The notes: generated by a model from the letters alone, not told the origin. A DNA stretch of 64,000 nt from Porites lobata (GCA_942486035.1 CALNXK010000566.1:21001-85000); one strand, 5' to 3'. Positions 10,549 through 23,523 are shown, counted from the first letter of the stretch. Numbers and translations: made by a program.

Positions 10549-13500
10549 CTAGAAAATACACACAAAAAAGGTATAGATAGATTGAAACAATACAAGACTG
10601 CAGTAGATTAAAATTAAGGCCTGCGAGAGACGAAAAGTTTTTAGAGACCAATGGATATTTGGAGGGATATCCTGAATCGAAGTCCACTTTATGGGCTTAC
10701 CATAAAAGTCGCAAAACCATGAACACCAGAAATAAGGCGTGAGAAAACTAATCCGCAAACAGCAACGGTATTTAGTTTGTGATTTTGATTTTTTGCTCGC
10801 TTGTCCTGGTCCCTGTTGTTCAAAAGTTGCATAGCGAAAACTAATTGCGTTATCCACTAGATAGTGATTTATTTAGTGGATAGTGCTATCCAGCTTTTGA
10901 ACAACTGGGACCTGAACGTTATTGTGTTGGTCACAATCAACATTTATTCACTGAAATTTTTCAGGTGTTCACGCTGGTTTTCTGAGTTTGACATTAATAG
11001 GGATGACTCTATGGTCCCCTTACAGTTTCAGCATAAACGGGGTTCGACTCTGATTCAAAGCACCCTGAAACGCCGTTGTTCCAGCAATTAATAAGGTTCT
11101 GATTCAACTCCAATTGAAAGCTAAATTTTGATGGAATTTTAATTAAGGCCTTCTGCTCCAAACATTTATCTGAGATTTCTCTGGTTCATTTATTATATCA
11201 ATAAAAGCCGATACTAGAAATTTCAGTCGAAAATAGCAGCATGTTTTACTAGAAAGGATTTTCTTTAAACAGTGCGGTTTTATTAAGCACTAATTTTGCA
11301 AAAAGCAAAATCTCGGAGCCATCGTCGAAAAAGTTATGACGAAGAGTTCATCATAGCTCAATGCGCCTGTATAATAATGACGGAGCCACCTTAAAATATT
11401 GTGAACTAATTAACTAATCCGGCATTATAAAAGCGTCAAATTTCCTGTCTCATTCTAATTCCACTTCAGAGCAATAGGCAAACCTCTAAGAAACCTCGAC
11501 GAAGCGGTTACTCTCAGGTGAACGTTACAAAATTCTGTATTAAAAAAAAAATGAACACTGTTGACGTCAAAAATGGACTCGCGTTGACGTTTGTTCGAAG
11601 TTGGCTAATTTATTAGTTGAGCTTTCCACAGAGGTCTATGTATAGAGCGAGTATTGAAAAGTTCTTATCATAGGGATAAGAGTTACTCAGTCCAAAGCGG
11701 ACAGTTTTTTTGTTGGTTCGGCAGACTGCATTGTAAACTGGTCACATAAAATTAATAGCAGTTTGTGGACCTGCGCTTCGTTTGCTAAACGGGTCGCACC
11801 CATGTGGGAATATCCGCCCAACAGAGCTTTCGTTCGTTGCCTATATCTATTTTTTTGTGAGCTGTTTGAAGAAAGTGGGCATAGGACGTTGTGTCAAAAC
11901 AACGCGTCCGTTTAGTAGAGGTGATTTCTCAATAGAGGTCAAATTTACGGTAAATTCTGGGAATTTGATTAGTGACCGCTTATCAGTTGGCTTCTTTAAT
12001 TTATTGAGGTTCTAAGTCAAACGAAACTCCCCAACAATTTGCTATGAAAAATTATTGAGTGTGACTTTACATACCAACTTTTTTTTCACAAATGAACCCT
12101 ATGGAGCTAAATCTTTCTCCGCAATTGATGTTGCCGTACATTCCGCCGTGGAACATCTCAACACAATGCTCATCATGAAGGTTGTTTGGTTCTCCAGCAT
12201 TCCAACGCCAATTTCCTGTGCCATTTGGCTGGTTTTTACAGGCTTTTGTATCACTAGACCAGCACCATTTATGCGAAAAGTACCTTAAGCCAATGAACCA
12301 TCGTCTTCTTTTAAGTGCTCTCTGTTGATCTGATGTAATGTTGGTTGTAATATTTTTGAAATACCCCCATTCCTCCTCGGTTTGCATGGAGACCAGACCA
12401 CCATAGTTTCTTCTCTTGCAGTATTGGCGGGCCTCTTCCCAGTTAACATATTTGAAATCAAAGTGGTACTGGGAGCAGACATGTTCAACGTTTTCTGAAT
12501 GCACTGAAAAGGGAGGGAAGACGGCAATCGACATATATAAGAGCAGTAGAAGGAAGCATCTTCCATTCATTAAGACGGTAGGGAAAGGAGATCGAGAAGA
12601 GTTGCACGAAAACCGCGTGTCCGGGGCTGGGATGAGAGATGAAAGCTTGCTCTTTTTTTCGTTGCCCGCCCGCTTTTTTTGCTCGCCTGCAATGCCACAG
12701 AGACTGGCACAGACTACAAAGGAGGCTTAACCTGCTAGATTTTCTTGAGGTAAGATTTCAGATGTCCTTAGGTGAGTATGACTATCTTAGAAACGTTTTA
12801 GTGTAGAAATGCTTAAGTGCTTGATTTACTTGGTGATTTTTAGCTGTAGAGTAGGACGAGGTTGTTATCCCCTATCCTACGTGACAGGCACACAAGAAAT
12901 ATAATGGAGCTTGAATCGGACAAGGTGATGCTTGCGAGAAAGCAACACCCCTAAGGTTTTGCTTATAAAAGTAGTAAACTGCGTAAACTAAAGCAAAAAC
13001 AAGTACAGAAAAGGAACAGATCTTCGTTATACCTTCCTTTTTCGTGTCTGTCTACGCGTCCCTCTTCGTTTCGTAGATTTACATCAGAAATAAACACTTC
13101 TCTCTTGCTCTTTTTTTTTTTAAGCTACGATAATAGCGGTTTTTATGCCAGAGACGTTAAGTCGACAGTGGGACGTTAAAGTCGTTCTTTAACGTCTAAT
13201 GTAAAACATAGGCACGTTAAACGTGCATGAGCTATTTGGAATGCTTCAGTGTAACTATAATACTTCGGTGTAACCTTACCAAGAGTGATGAATCTACCTT
13301 TTTCATCCTAAATGTAGATTTGGGTTTTGTGCGAAATTGGGTATTGCGTTACATAAATGAAAACGCGAAACGCTCTGCTGAGTCGATCCTCAACCTATAC
13401 ATTCACTTTCCTCTGTCTTTCCCTGTTACATCTGGTGCAAATTAAACAAATTGTTAAAGTAAAATAAATTTTTATTCACCAAACGTTGATTAGAAGGAAA

Positions 13501-16500
13501 ACTCTAAGGTTTCCCCGGAGTTTCTTAAGCCAAAATGTGACTCATCGATTATTGAATAGTTACGAAATACCAGGATTTTTATCTTTGAGGTAGATGGTTG
13601 CATCATCATAATTCACGAGGTTTTCACGTGCGATTCTACTCAGTCAAACAGTCTTTAACTCCGACAACTTATTTCTTCATGTTTTAAAAGTTATTGCTTC
13701 TTAAAAGACAAGAGCCTTTTTAAGGCATTGGTTACAAAACGAAACAGATCTTCATACGTCCAAGTTACTATTTATCATTGTGAAAAGCCAATCTGCATGA
13801 GATGTAGAGTCACACAGCTGGCACGTGAAAGTGTTGGACTTTGCCCCCTTTCGTGGTTCGTACGTGAGGGAATTCGAGTTATCACACAGTAAACTACTAA
13901 ACAGAGTTATAAAAATAACTCTTGCACACAATCTGCACGTGAAGATGTTGGTCTTTGGACCTTTTACAATTCGTACGTAAAAAAAAGGCAAATTGTTTAC
14001 TACAAAATTTTCTCAAGCGATTTTAAGAAATCACCTCGGCTTCATTACAACATCTGCAATTAAATTATGTTTCATGCAACGTCAAGGTTGATAACCTAAC
14101 ATTTATTAACATTTGTGAAACAGTCTTTAACTCCGACAACTTATTTCTTCATGTTTTAAAAGCTATTGCTTCTTAAAAGACAAGAGCCTAGCTCTTTTAG
14201 GGCATTGGTTACTAATCGAAACAGGTCTTCATACGTCCAAGTTACTATTATTATCTGCATGAGATGAACAGTCACACAGCTTGCACATGGAAGTGTTGGA
14301 CTTTGCCCCCTTTCGTGGTTCGTACGTGAGGGAATTCGAGTTATCACACAGTAATCTAGTAAACAGAATTATAAAAATAACTCACGCACACAATTTGCAT
14401 GTGAAGATGTTGGTCTTTGGCCCTTTTATAATTCGTATGTAAAAAAAGGCAAATTGTTTTACCACAAAATTTTCTCAAGCGATTTTAAGAAATCACCTCG
14501 GCTTTATTACAACATCTGCAATTAAATTATGTTTCATGCAACGTCAAGGCTGATAGCCTAACATTTATTAACTTCTAAGAAAATTATCAAACTGCCGAAA
14601 CATATTTCTACTTGTATCATGTTACTCCACTCAATACAACAGTATCTAATTTTTGTGTCAACTAGCTTCTTCCAATTTTATTCCCTACGCTACTGTTTCT
14701 ACTTAAGTTACGCACCTTAACTAAATAAAATACGTTTCAGAAACTTTAACACTTAGTATGCAGGAAGGATGTATCATGTTGTTCACTTTTTATTCTTTTT
14801 TTTTGTTGTTTTGCCAGAACGAAAAAGGTCTGTTGAACTTTGTAAGCCAGAGAATAATATTTTTAAAGCTTGTTTACAGGATTAACAATACTCGGTACAG
14901 CTTTCACAAAAATAAGCTGCCTTTTTAAACTTCTAAAACCACATTTTATAGGGCGCATACTTTCGAATTAAAGTCTATATCTAAATATCAATTATTGCTT
15001 CATTGGAAGAGCTTTGAAAATATATGATCTTTTATACTCTACCCAGTTGTAGCAGGTGAAACAGAACTCATACTGACGTGCGTTGTACCGATAGCCGAAT
15101 TAGGTCAGAAATGCCTTGAAGCAGCATCCATACTAAAATATGAACCGTTAAACAGCTGCATCACTGTACACAGCGTTTGAATCATGAAGATTTTTAATGT
15201 AATTCTTCCAAACACCTGTAGCCGTAATAAAAGACGAAAAATTGTGAAGAATCAAGATGGCGGTCTCAAAGTGCCCTTGTTCGATCTTTACCTATGCCAT
15301 GTTTAAATAGATGCCAAGATCTCATTGGTTCCTAAGCATCAACTCATAGTACCTTCAACCTTATTGGCTCTTGCAACAAACATCCCAACATACAAAGCCA
15401 CAAAGATACAAAGCCACAAAGATACATACGCTCACACCACTGACATATGACCTATTTTTTTCAAAATAGCTCAAAAATGACAGACGCATTTATCTTCTGA
15501 CGACTTCTTCTTTGTGCGTCGTTCTGTCGCACTTGACAGACGACTTAAAAACGTCTCAGCCGGGGAGCGTCTAGTCATAAAAACAAGACGCCTTATAATG
15601 TATACAGGTATACATGTATAGAGGGTATTGGATGAACCTAGCGTAACAGGAACGGTTTTTAGGAACGTTTTATCATACAAGCAGTTTTATGATTTAAGAC
15701 TTTTGGGGTATCATATTCCAAAGTGTTAAAACACTTTGGAATGTCGTACTCAAGTGATCCAGGCCGTAACTGGAATGGTTGACTGGAAGCAACAATTTTG
15801 GAAGCCAGTGGCTTAGCTACCTTCAGCAAAAATAAGTGTAGGTTATGACGTGTTGTTAAAATAGTTTGATCGAACTAATAATAGGTCATTTTAGAACCAA
15901 AAGTCTGCTGTTGCAACAGTTTTGGCTGTTCACGGGGAGCAGTTTACCTTTTCCATACTGAATCTCTACCAAAATTTGTTGTTCTAAAGATTACGCTTTA
16001 TACCAGAGTGCGGATTTTCTTTTTTTTTTTACTGGGGCTTACCCCTGTCTTTCCAAGCCAAGTGTCTCCATCAAATTGATGGGGGTTTGTGTCTAGCTGG
16101 GTGTCATGTTGTTGCACGGACACAGAGCTATCATCTGGTATGCACTAGGGTAGCCTGGTTAAATTCCAGGGGGGTGGGGTTGTTGTAAAGTTTGGTGTGT
16201 TTTCGCACTGTTATGCAGTTTGTTTGTGCTGTTTGCATGAAAGCAATGACCCACTCTGTTGATAATGTTCCAAGTCAGCAAGCAGTTAAACTGGTGGTTG
16301 TAGGACTTGGTTTTGTTGAGCAGTGCTGGTTTAGATTGTTTTTGGGAGACCAGTTGCAACGAAAAATGGGGTGCACTGCGGAAATAGCTTTGCAATCGGT
16401 GACGCCAACACTAAAAATTGTCTCTCAAAATGTCTTATTTTCCAGACTAATGAGGAAAGCTTCACTTTTGTTACCTTCAAGACAGAGAAATCAAATCAAA

Positions 16501-18259
16501 TCAAATGGAAGCTCATGTATTCAAGAATTTCTTTTTGAGGTGAGGGTTTACTTTTCAAGTAACAAGGGCCATTAAATTACCAATCATTGCGAGAGACTGA
16601 CATGTTTTAGTAGCCCGGTTTTCTAAAAACCAGGTATACATATTTTTAATGGAATGAGTTTTTTCAATGGAAATTAAGTGTGTTTTTTAATGGAAAGGAA
16701 TTGTAAAGAGTGTTTTGACTGAATAATTTTTTAAGCGAAATAAATCGTAAATAGGATTTTATAGTTAGCTTTGTTATCAATAAAGTTTCCTTTAATTTTA
16801 AATTTGATTATTATTATTATTAACCTCCTGAGCTTAAACCGAAAAAAATGCCTGGCTACGCCCCAGGATTTTCTACAGCAGCAAATCAGAGTATATTATC
16901 CATGAGGGTTATTCGAAGAACATCGAGCAGATTAGGTTTTGTTTTCCTCGCATCGAACGAAATTTAGGCCCAGTTCAGACGTCGTGCTTCTGCCGTGCCG
17001 AACTAAATTCAGGAATTAATTTCGACAAAAGCACGGCAGAAGCACGGCGTCTGAATCAAACTTTTGAATTAAGTTCGGCAAGCAATTAAGTTCGACAAGC
17101 GCTGCCGTGCTACACGGCTCTGGCACGGCAGCGATTCAAACGTCGTGCTTCTGCCGCGCTAAACAAAATTCATAAATTATATTAATGTATTTTGGAGAGA
17201 TTGCGTTCCCACGGGGAGTTGGGAGAAGAATTGTTACGAGGCATCAGTAACTCCTGAATTTGGTTCGACTCTGGCACGACGTCTGAATCAAAGTTGTTTT
17301 CCTGCCGTGCTACAGTCGAACCAAATTACAATTAAGTTCGGCACGGCAGAAGCACGACGTCTGAACTGGGCCTTATTTAACTCAATTCTTTTGTTTTATC
17401 TGAGTGTTGTACGCAAGCACGAATGTAAATTTCTGAAACAGTACCAGTTTGTGTTTTGTTTATTCAACTTTCCCATAAAGAGAATAGGTACTAGGCTTCA
17501 GAGCCAAATAAAAAAGCAAACTGAAACGCGCACTTTTGATGAGGGAGGAAGAAACTCACGTTTCGAGGCTATTGTCTATTCAGGTTTGTAATATTCCGTT
17601 CAGCCTAATTCCGTTTTCAGACATAGAGGAGGTAAAGAAATTCAGAATGTCTGTCCTACCTTTTTGTAGTTCACTGTAATAGTGTGATATGCTCTACTGT
17701 GATAAATGACTTATTCAAGAATTTTTTGTCCTCACTTGGCCTCCGCATGGTATTTGATAAATGAAAATTTTCCGGTAGCAAGTAACATGTAACTGGTGCA
17801 AAATTAAATTCATATGTCCCTTTTTTTCAACTGTGTAGAGCAATATTTGATTTTCCAATTGAAAGAATGTCTTTTTTTTTAAACCAATATACCGTGTACC
17901 GCCTATATGAATTTTGGAAACTTCCTCGTTACTATTCAATGAAAGAAATTTGGCAACTAACGCCTTAACGCCTTAACGGAAGAGATAGGTGTGTTATGAA
18001 TCATAGATTGAAGGTTTTGTCCAGAAAGATTTCAAAGAGCGCGGACGGTAAGCTTGTGCCAATTTACTCAATAACCATGCATGGGCTAATTATATATATC
18101 AGACCAAATGATGAAAAATAGAGAAAAAATTTACTCACCAGAGCTGCTGCCTTCGCCTGGAGTGTTAGCTTTCCAAACCAAGACAAGGCAGATTATAACG
18201 CCGACATTTATACCCCTTTTCGTTGCGATATTAGTGGTATACATATTAGATTTAGACAT
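10390..18259 (-). CDS. C-type lectin domain protein (partial gene, three exons)
   Basis: A minus-strand gene with exons 18139-18259 (signal or anchor), 12075-12503 (lectin domain) and 10390-10548 (basic linker). All exons join in phase 1, with GT-AG borders. The product starts with a hydrophobic N-terminal segment, then a full C-type lectin-like domain of about 135 residues, then a Ser/Thr/Lys/Arg-rich tract. In the family this domain binds sugars, often with calcium, outside the cell. The visible EPN triplet is the classic mannose-type motif, but the downstream WND position reads as a variant (GNINC), so calcium binding is uncertain. No 3' terminal exon or stop could be assigned, so the C-terminus and any membrane segment are unknown. 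The introns hold several transposons and a tandem duplication. An alternative start lies directly upstream of the lectin exon. Confidence 0.75.
10808..10912. repeat. Short palindromic repeat (GGTCCC...GGGACC)
   Basis: The arms GGTCCCTGTTGTTCAAAAG and CTTTTGAACAACTGGGACC enclose GTTATCCACTAG / TAGTGGATAGTGCTATCC words. The 105-bp unit lies in intron 2 of the lectin gene. I recall very similar short foldbacks as abundant in coral genomes. Confidence 0.8.
12075..12503 (-). CDS. Lectin gene exon 2 (complete C-type lectin domain)
   Basis: The acceptor is a strong pyrimidine tract ending TTTTCAG and the donor is GTATGTAAAG; 143 codons, phase 1-1. The domain starts with CSQYHFDF and has WEEARQYC (helix 1), GGLVSMQTEEEW, RRWFIGLRY, GNWRWNAGEPNN (EPN) and CVEMFHGG, and closes with NINCGERFSSIGFICEK. 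The six Cys positions fit a standard fold with an extra pair around WCWSSDTKAC. If translation instead begins at the ATG at 12570, the polypyrimidine tract itself is read as part of a signal peptide (MNGRCFLLLLLYMSIAVF). Confidence 0.88.
12504..12570 (-). other. Alternative in-frame start upstream of the lectin exon
   Basis: An ATG at 12570 is in frame with the lectin domain. It gives a short charged N-region, a hydrophobic core of about 15 residues and a small-residue cleavage region ending before HSENVEH. This is a convincing signal peptide overlapping what is also a good splice acceptor. Two transcripts (a local start, or splicing from 18139-18259) are both possible. Confidence 0.6.
13649..14572. 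repeat. Direct tandem duplication, two units of about 460 bp
   Basis: The unit at 13649-14120 is repeated at 14121-14572 (offset 472 bp) with scattered changes. Each unit begins CAGTCTTTAACTCCGAC and ends near AACATTTATTAAC. Inside each unit a shorter motif (TTTGCCCCCTTTCG / TTTGGACCTTTTA, each followed by a TCGTACGT-type word) occurs twice, so the duplication has two levels. On the minus strand the inner motif reads FTCQLCD and FTCRLCA, but no splice-bounded exon is evident. Confidence 0.85.
14573..16966. other. Intron 1 of the lectin gene, no exon seen
   Basis: AT-rich with small inverted repeats. The frames here lack domain features or splice borders. A perfect palindrome at 15715-15742 is listed separately. 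Confidence 0.45.
15715..15742. repeat. Perfect 28-bp palindrome
   Basis: ATTCCAAAGTGTT is followed directly by AA and the inverse arm AACACTTTGGAAT. It has no loop beyond two bases. It could be the core of a decayed foldback element; no function is claimed. Confidence 0.9.
16967..17372. mobile_element. PIF/Harbinger-like MITE, TTA TSD
   Basis: It begins GGCCCAGTTCAGACGTCG and ends with the inverse, flanked by TTA on both sides (16964-16966 and 17373-17375). Internal copies of GCACGGCAGAAGCACG and its inverse occur several times, so the 406-bp unit is internally palindromic. A 3-bp TTA/TAA target and GG...CC ends are typical of PIF/Harbinger elements. No coding capacity. Lies in intron 1 of the lectin gene. 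Confidence 0.85.
18139..18259 (-). CDS. Candidate first exon with hydrophobic leader
   Basis: The ATG at 18259 opens 40 codons plus one base before a strong donor (GTGAGTAAA). The peptide has a basic stretch (TKRG), then INVGVIICLVLVW, then polar NTPGEGSSS. This is either a signal peptide or a type II anchor. The phase-1 donor matches the phase-1 acceptor of the lectin exon at 12503, which is why I join them. No other phase-1 exon was found in between, but a different partner cannot be excluded. Confidence 0.6.
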
Positions 18260-21069
18260 CTACTGAGGCCAAATTGAGAAGAATTACACTGCCTTCCTTT
18301 CTTTGGAGGATTGTTAAACTTTCTCTACTCCCGTAGAAGGTTGATTAATCTACATGAAGTTTCGGAATTCTCCTGCGTGGCACAAGTTTAGCATCTTTGT
18401 GTCACAAATTTAGAAACTAAGGGAATATATCTGATTGACAATCAGCACAAACGCCTATTTCATTTTCTTCGCGAAGGTGTGTCGTTTCTGTCAAACCTGT
18501 CGGGCTATCATAATTTATTCAGCTTTTTTCTGGTCAGCCGTAATTTTTTTTGCAGAACCTTGTATAGCCCTCGTTTTTCAAATCCTTGGGGTATTTCAGT
18601 TGTCCCAGGAGAAATTGAAGACCATGGGAAGGGGGGGGGATGGGTGGTCAAAAAAGGTCCATTGTGGGAGACGCGCAAATGGTGAATTGTGCGAAAAAAT
18701 TTACGGCCGACCCAAAAAAGCTAAATAAATTAGAATAAATTACTTTTCTATGTATTGCACGATGATAACATTGTGTTCGTTACCGCATCTGTCTGCCCGG
18801 TGACGACTACGACTGTTTTGTAGAGAAAATAATCCGGAGGTTCTTTATTCCCGGAGGGTTGCAAGCAGAACAGTGAATGATTTTCAGAGGTATTTTCGAC
18901 CTTTTTTCTTGTACCAAAAATGAGACAAATTGAATAAAATAGTATTCACCAATGTTACGTTCTTCCCCTTGAACTAAGACATTCAGAACCCAAAAAAGAC
19001 GCAAAAAGCTACTCTTTTCTTCGTTGCGATGCGAAAGTGACCTACGGTGATATTCCATGCTTTGCTATTGTGTCAGAAAATCGAAACATCGGGTAAATAG
19101 AGATAACACACTCCTTTATAGTGCAAGGTTTAATCTGGTGAAGCCGTCTCATGCAGATTCCAAGAATGTAACCCAAATGGAGCAAAAACTATCAACAACG
19201 TACGGTATGCTCGTTTTTTAGAGAACTGCAATATGATGAATTTAAGTTAACACAGACCCGAGTGGGGATCAGATCATATGCTTATTTCATTTTCTGCGCC
19301 ATTGTTACTACATTTTACATCTGTTTTTGTATTGACCTCGTCAAAATGTCAAACAAATTTAAAAGAATTAGCATGTCTATGATAATAATATATAATATTA
19401 ATTATAAAAGTAGATATAATTATCATAAAAATTATCCCAGAATCATTTGAGGCATTATTTTGTAAAAGCTTTATAACTTTGACATTTTTATACGTAGAAG
19501 ACTGTCAGACCACAACAAGATAACATTTGCTAGCCTTAGCCCTAGCCTCAGCTCTGATGGAGCGTTTTTTATTTCTTTTTTATTATTATTTTATTTTTTT
19601 AAGGAGGGAGGGGATTGTTATTTCTTCTTCGAAACTAAACTTTCCCTGAAGTAACAACCTCTATATTTGCGCCCTGGACGGTCTGAGTATTCCATTCTTA
19701 TGAAGCTCTTGTTGATGCAAATACGAAAATCCTTAAATATGAATGACTGAGACCAGGTTTTATGAGCCTGCAAGACTGAGCTCCCCATCCAAACCCTTGT
19801 TTTCACTAACACCGCTGGACACCACAACCTGGTTAAGGTCATTGTTATCTAAGGCCTTCCTTTAAATACACTCTTGAACTTAAATTCGTTTCGAATTTTG
19901 ACGCCCAGTCCATCCGAAAGCACATGTGACACATGATTTTTCTTACTTTCTTGCACAATTGATGTTTCAAGAATTCCATGTACCTCTCTATACAGGCCTG
20001 TCTATAATGACTGTCAATATTTCTTGAAATTTTAAAGAAAGAATGGTACATAAACTCCCTTTTTTCCTAGGATTTTCAGTGGTTCTTGCAAATTCCGGCA
20101 GGGGATCTTTGCAGAAGAAAGATAGTCTTCTCTTCATTTTCGGTTATAAAGGATTTTTGAAATGCAACTATTTTCGGGACTGGTGCATCATCTATTCGCG
20201 AGGCAACTCCTTTCGCAACTCCCACGCATTTCTTACCACCCGGTAATCCTCACTGTGTTAGTACTGTTGTAGAATTTCTTATTACTTACATCAACAAACT
20301 TTACGATTACAACACCGACTGATTGTGAGTCTTTTTCACCTCTCCTTGCTGAGCTGTTTCGAAATCTGGGGATAACCGTCTATTTAGATATGCTTAAATT
20401 TGTAACAAGCAGCAAAATACCCGTAGATACAGATAAGGTGGTAGATATAATCGCTCATTAAAAGCAAGTAAAGATATCTACTTTACACAGAGAAATATAA
20501 AAATTACTTATCTATTCTTCTTTTTCTCCCATGACCGTGATTACGTAATATATACTAACAAAGTTTTCCATGTAGAATTTGAAAATCTCACTCATCATCG
20601 CATTTAGTAAAATTAAGTGAGTTCACACTAAAGCCTAAGTGCACTTGAAGTGCATTTGAGTTCAAGTGTACTTGAAAAGCACTTGAATTGCACTCAGCTT
20701 TTAATTAACAAATGGCGTTCACACTAAAGTTAAGGTGGCTGAACACAGTTTTGGCAGTTTGTGAGTATATGTTATTTGCCAAATCCAAGGGAAACGTTGC
20801 AGCTCACAAGCTGAAACTTGGCAAGTGAAAAATATACCGGTGAAAACTTTGTTTGACAGGTAGAATGTGACGTTTTCGTAGTTTCCATGGCAACATGAAC
20901 GATTCAAAACAACCTTAAAATTTCACTTTTCCTCAGTTTACATAAAATTCGGTCATTAGATTTGCCTTTAAACATGCACACAGCTTACTGAGATTAATCA
21001 TTACCATTTGAAAGTTATTAGACCAAATTTTAACAGACGGGTTCTGAGATAGTCAATAATATAATTGGA
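18260..21069. other. Intergenic DNA upstream of the lectin gene
   Basis: No supported gene. Around 20604-20735 there are several short GCACTTGAA / TTCAAGTG words resembling those at 30812-30872, a probable dispersed repeat. A promoter for the exon at 18139-18259 would lie here, but no TATA-like site in a convincing position was identified. Confidence 0.4.
20881..20894. promoter_or_regulatory. X-box-like (RFX) motif
   Basis: GTTTCCATGGCAAC is a near-palindrome matching the established RFX X-box form (GTNRCC plus spacer plus RGYAAC). Its position in intergenic DNA 2.6 kb upstream of the lectin leader exon makes a regulatory role possible but unproven. Confidence 0.3.
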
Positions 21070-21074
21070 CTGTA

Positions 21075-21236
21075 CAGTGGCAGATCCAGGGGAGGGGCCC
21101 GGGGGAACCGCCCCCTATTATTAGACCAAACTGAGGCCCGAAGGGCGGAAAAAAATTTTTAGAGACCGCCCCCCTTTATGTAAGGGACTGGATGAGCGCC
21201 CTCCCCACCTTATCTCAAGGTCTGGATCCAGCACTG
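21075..21236. mobile_element. hAT-like MITE (CAGTG...CACTG)
   Basis: The ends are CAGTGGCAGATCCAG and CTGGATCCAGCACTG. The word CTGTA directly flanks both sides (21070-21074 and 21237-21241). CAGTG termini recall hAT elements, although hAT usually makes 8-bp duplications. The interior is GC-rich (CCCCCT / GGGGCCC). 162 bp, non-coding. Confidence 0.7.
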
Positions 21237-21241
21237 CTGTA

Positions 21242-23163
21242 ATTATTAAATGTGTCACAAAATTCGTCTGTTCAACTTTCACTTTAAAGTTCTCATTATT
21301 CAAAATACCATAAAAGTAAAACTTCGGCCAAATATCAGAAAGTTTTAAGGACGGAGCCCACTAATGGAAAGTATTTTTTCCCAGATAACGCCTATGTGAG
21401 ACAAGTAGATCATATCAGGGGCTATTGAAATCCAAAAACAAAACTGGGGATAACCACGCATTTTTCAGAGATAACTGCGCTTCAATATGGAGAAAAACGC
21501 TGAATGGGCATTTTTTTTCAGAATGTACACGTGAACTGGCACAAATGCAATGCTATAATAATTGTAACAAGGTTTCAAAATAAACAACAAATGATAACAT
21601 AGCAACTGCTCTATAAACGTCTTTCTTTGAAATATCAGCACAACTGGGAAGTTATCAGCAGTTACCCCTCTCCACGTGTTTGCCTCAAAAATAGTGCAAA
21701 CGACATTTTCCCCGAACCAAAAATTGATCGTTTGCTGAGTAGGCTAAGTACCTTCATTTGGTAAGATAAAAAGTAGGGGTTACCACGCGTTTTTAGAAGT
21801 TAAATTGGTTGGTTTCGACCTTAACTTAATCGCATTGGTGGGGGTATTTACATTTTTCCCTATCCCCTTCCTGGTCAGTTTCACTATTGCTTCACTCAAC
21901 GCGGAGTAATCTGGGATATCCAAAATGGCTAACAGTCAGAGAACACAACAACACACGGAGGAGAGCAAAAACAGAAAGTGAAGCAGGACAAATCCATGGA
22001 CTCTAAGGAAAACAAATTATACTGTTTCATTCAACTGGAGCTTCTCCGTCTCAAACATTTAACAAAAATTTTTGGAGAAGAACAATCTCCAAGGTATTAG
22101 AGATTACTTGCAGCGCACATAGAGTAGTATGGCGAGCTCAAGATCCACGGCTGGTGCTGTAGACAAGCTACTGTACTGTAGTGGAAAATAGTCGACAGGG
22201 ACTCTAAGACAGGTACTCCGTCGATCGTTTGCTTACCCGCAAATTTCCTCAAGATTTTTTGAACTGTAGATGTAATATGGATTGTAAACCTTCCATGGTT
22301 TTTTTTTTTATCATTTTACCTGGTACCTCGATCGAATATGTTATTAAACTTGCATACATTCAATGAGCTTATATCTGTGCTTTGCGCCATCTCTTTCGGG
22401 CTTTGCCACAAATGTCATATGACATAAATGATTTGCATAGACTCAAGTTCCATACATGAGCTCTCTTTTAAAAAAGCTGAATAGTGTGAAAGTACTTGTA
22501 CCGAATGCGTTTATGTACCCTCATATATACAATGGGCTATAATGATCATTTTATATATTTCGTTTTGATTTTTTTTTACTGTAGCATTCTGTGTCATGAT
22601 CATTCACTATTTTTTCGTTTCTGAATGTTAATTTTAGCCTTAACAGTATCTGTTAAACCTAAGAAAGTCTTAGAATGGAAATACTTTATTTTACCTTCCA
22701 AATGGCAGCTATGTCTAAATGTCCAGATTATGTGTGGCGTGAAATTGAACCTTAAGAAATACTATCTACACGACAAGCTAAGCTGCCAATGAGTCAATAA
22801 TTTCAATGCTTAGTAATGCCAAAATGCTTAAATAACAATGATAATAGCAAAAAGCATTACAATTTTTTTACCATTTTTTCCACGATGAAAGCGTTTCCTT
22901 TGCAGTCCACAACTATTTGTGAAGTTGCGATCTCAGCAATCCAAGCAATCTCGTGATAGTTTTTTTCTTGTTTGTTCAACAAATAAAAGCCTCGGACTCT
23001 CAATGAAAGGGTTGTCTGTATGTACTCGAACGCTTTAAATCTTTCTTCTGGTGAATAATTACATAAAATTTTACAAAATTAAAGAAATATCCGCGAAGTG
23101 TTTATAGCAGATTAGCCGATAAAACGCAAAGGACGCGAGTGAAAGGTAAGCTTGCAGTTTCTT
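21242..23163. other. Intergenic DNA, no gene seen
   Basis: No exon with domain content on either strand and no RNA gene recognised. Confidence 0.45.
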
Positions 23164-23504
23164 GATTAAGCGGAGGACTTAGAGCTATTTTCCTTCTTAT
23201 TTACTGATCCTTGCCTATTAAGGGATCTTTTAATACCCAAGATCCAAGTGTAACATCTTAAAGCAATAATTTTTGATGTTTTAGAATTGACTTTTGTTTG
23301 ACTATAAAATGTTCGGTCAGATCGATCACACGTAGAAATAGCAACATGCGCATACTTCCTCGGTTTTCAAATAACTGACAAGGTAAATAGAAAATATTTT
23401 TCATCTGTTGAAAAGCGACTCATTTTCCGCAAGAAATAACTAGAATCTCACAGACTTGCAGGAGACAAAACCAGTCCGCGTGTCCTGCGTGTTGCGCATT
23501 TCTT
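23164..23504 (+). repeat. Direct repeat R1, copy of 27913-28263
   Basis: About 340 bp beginning GATTAAGCGGAGGACTTAGA and ending TTGCGCATTTCTT, nearly identical to 27913-28263 in the same orientation. The two copies bracket the truncated kinase block, so they mark the ends of a tandem duplication unit. Confidence 0.88.
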
Positions 23505-23523
23505 ACTGTATTATAATGATCAG

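Noticed and set aside
18435..18728. Plus-strand frames with a possible membrane segment
   Set aside because: Two overlapping frames are equally open, there are no splice borders, and the text resembles repeat-derived frames.
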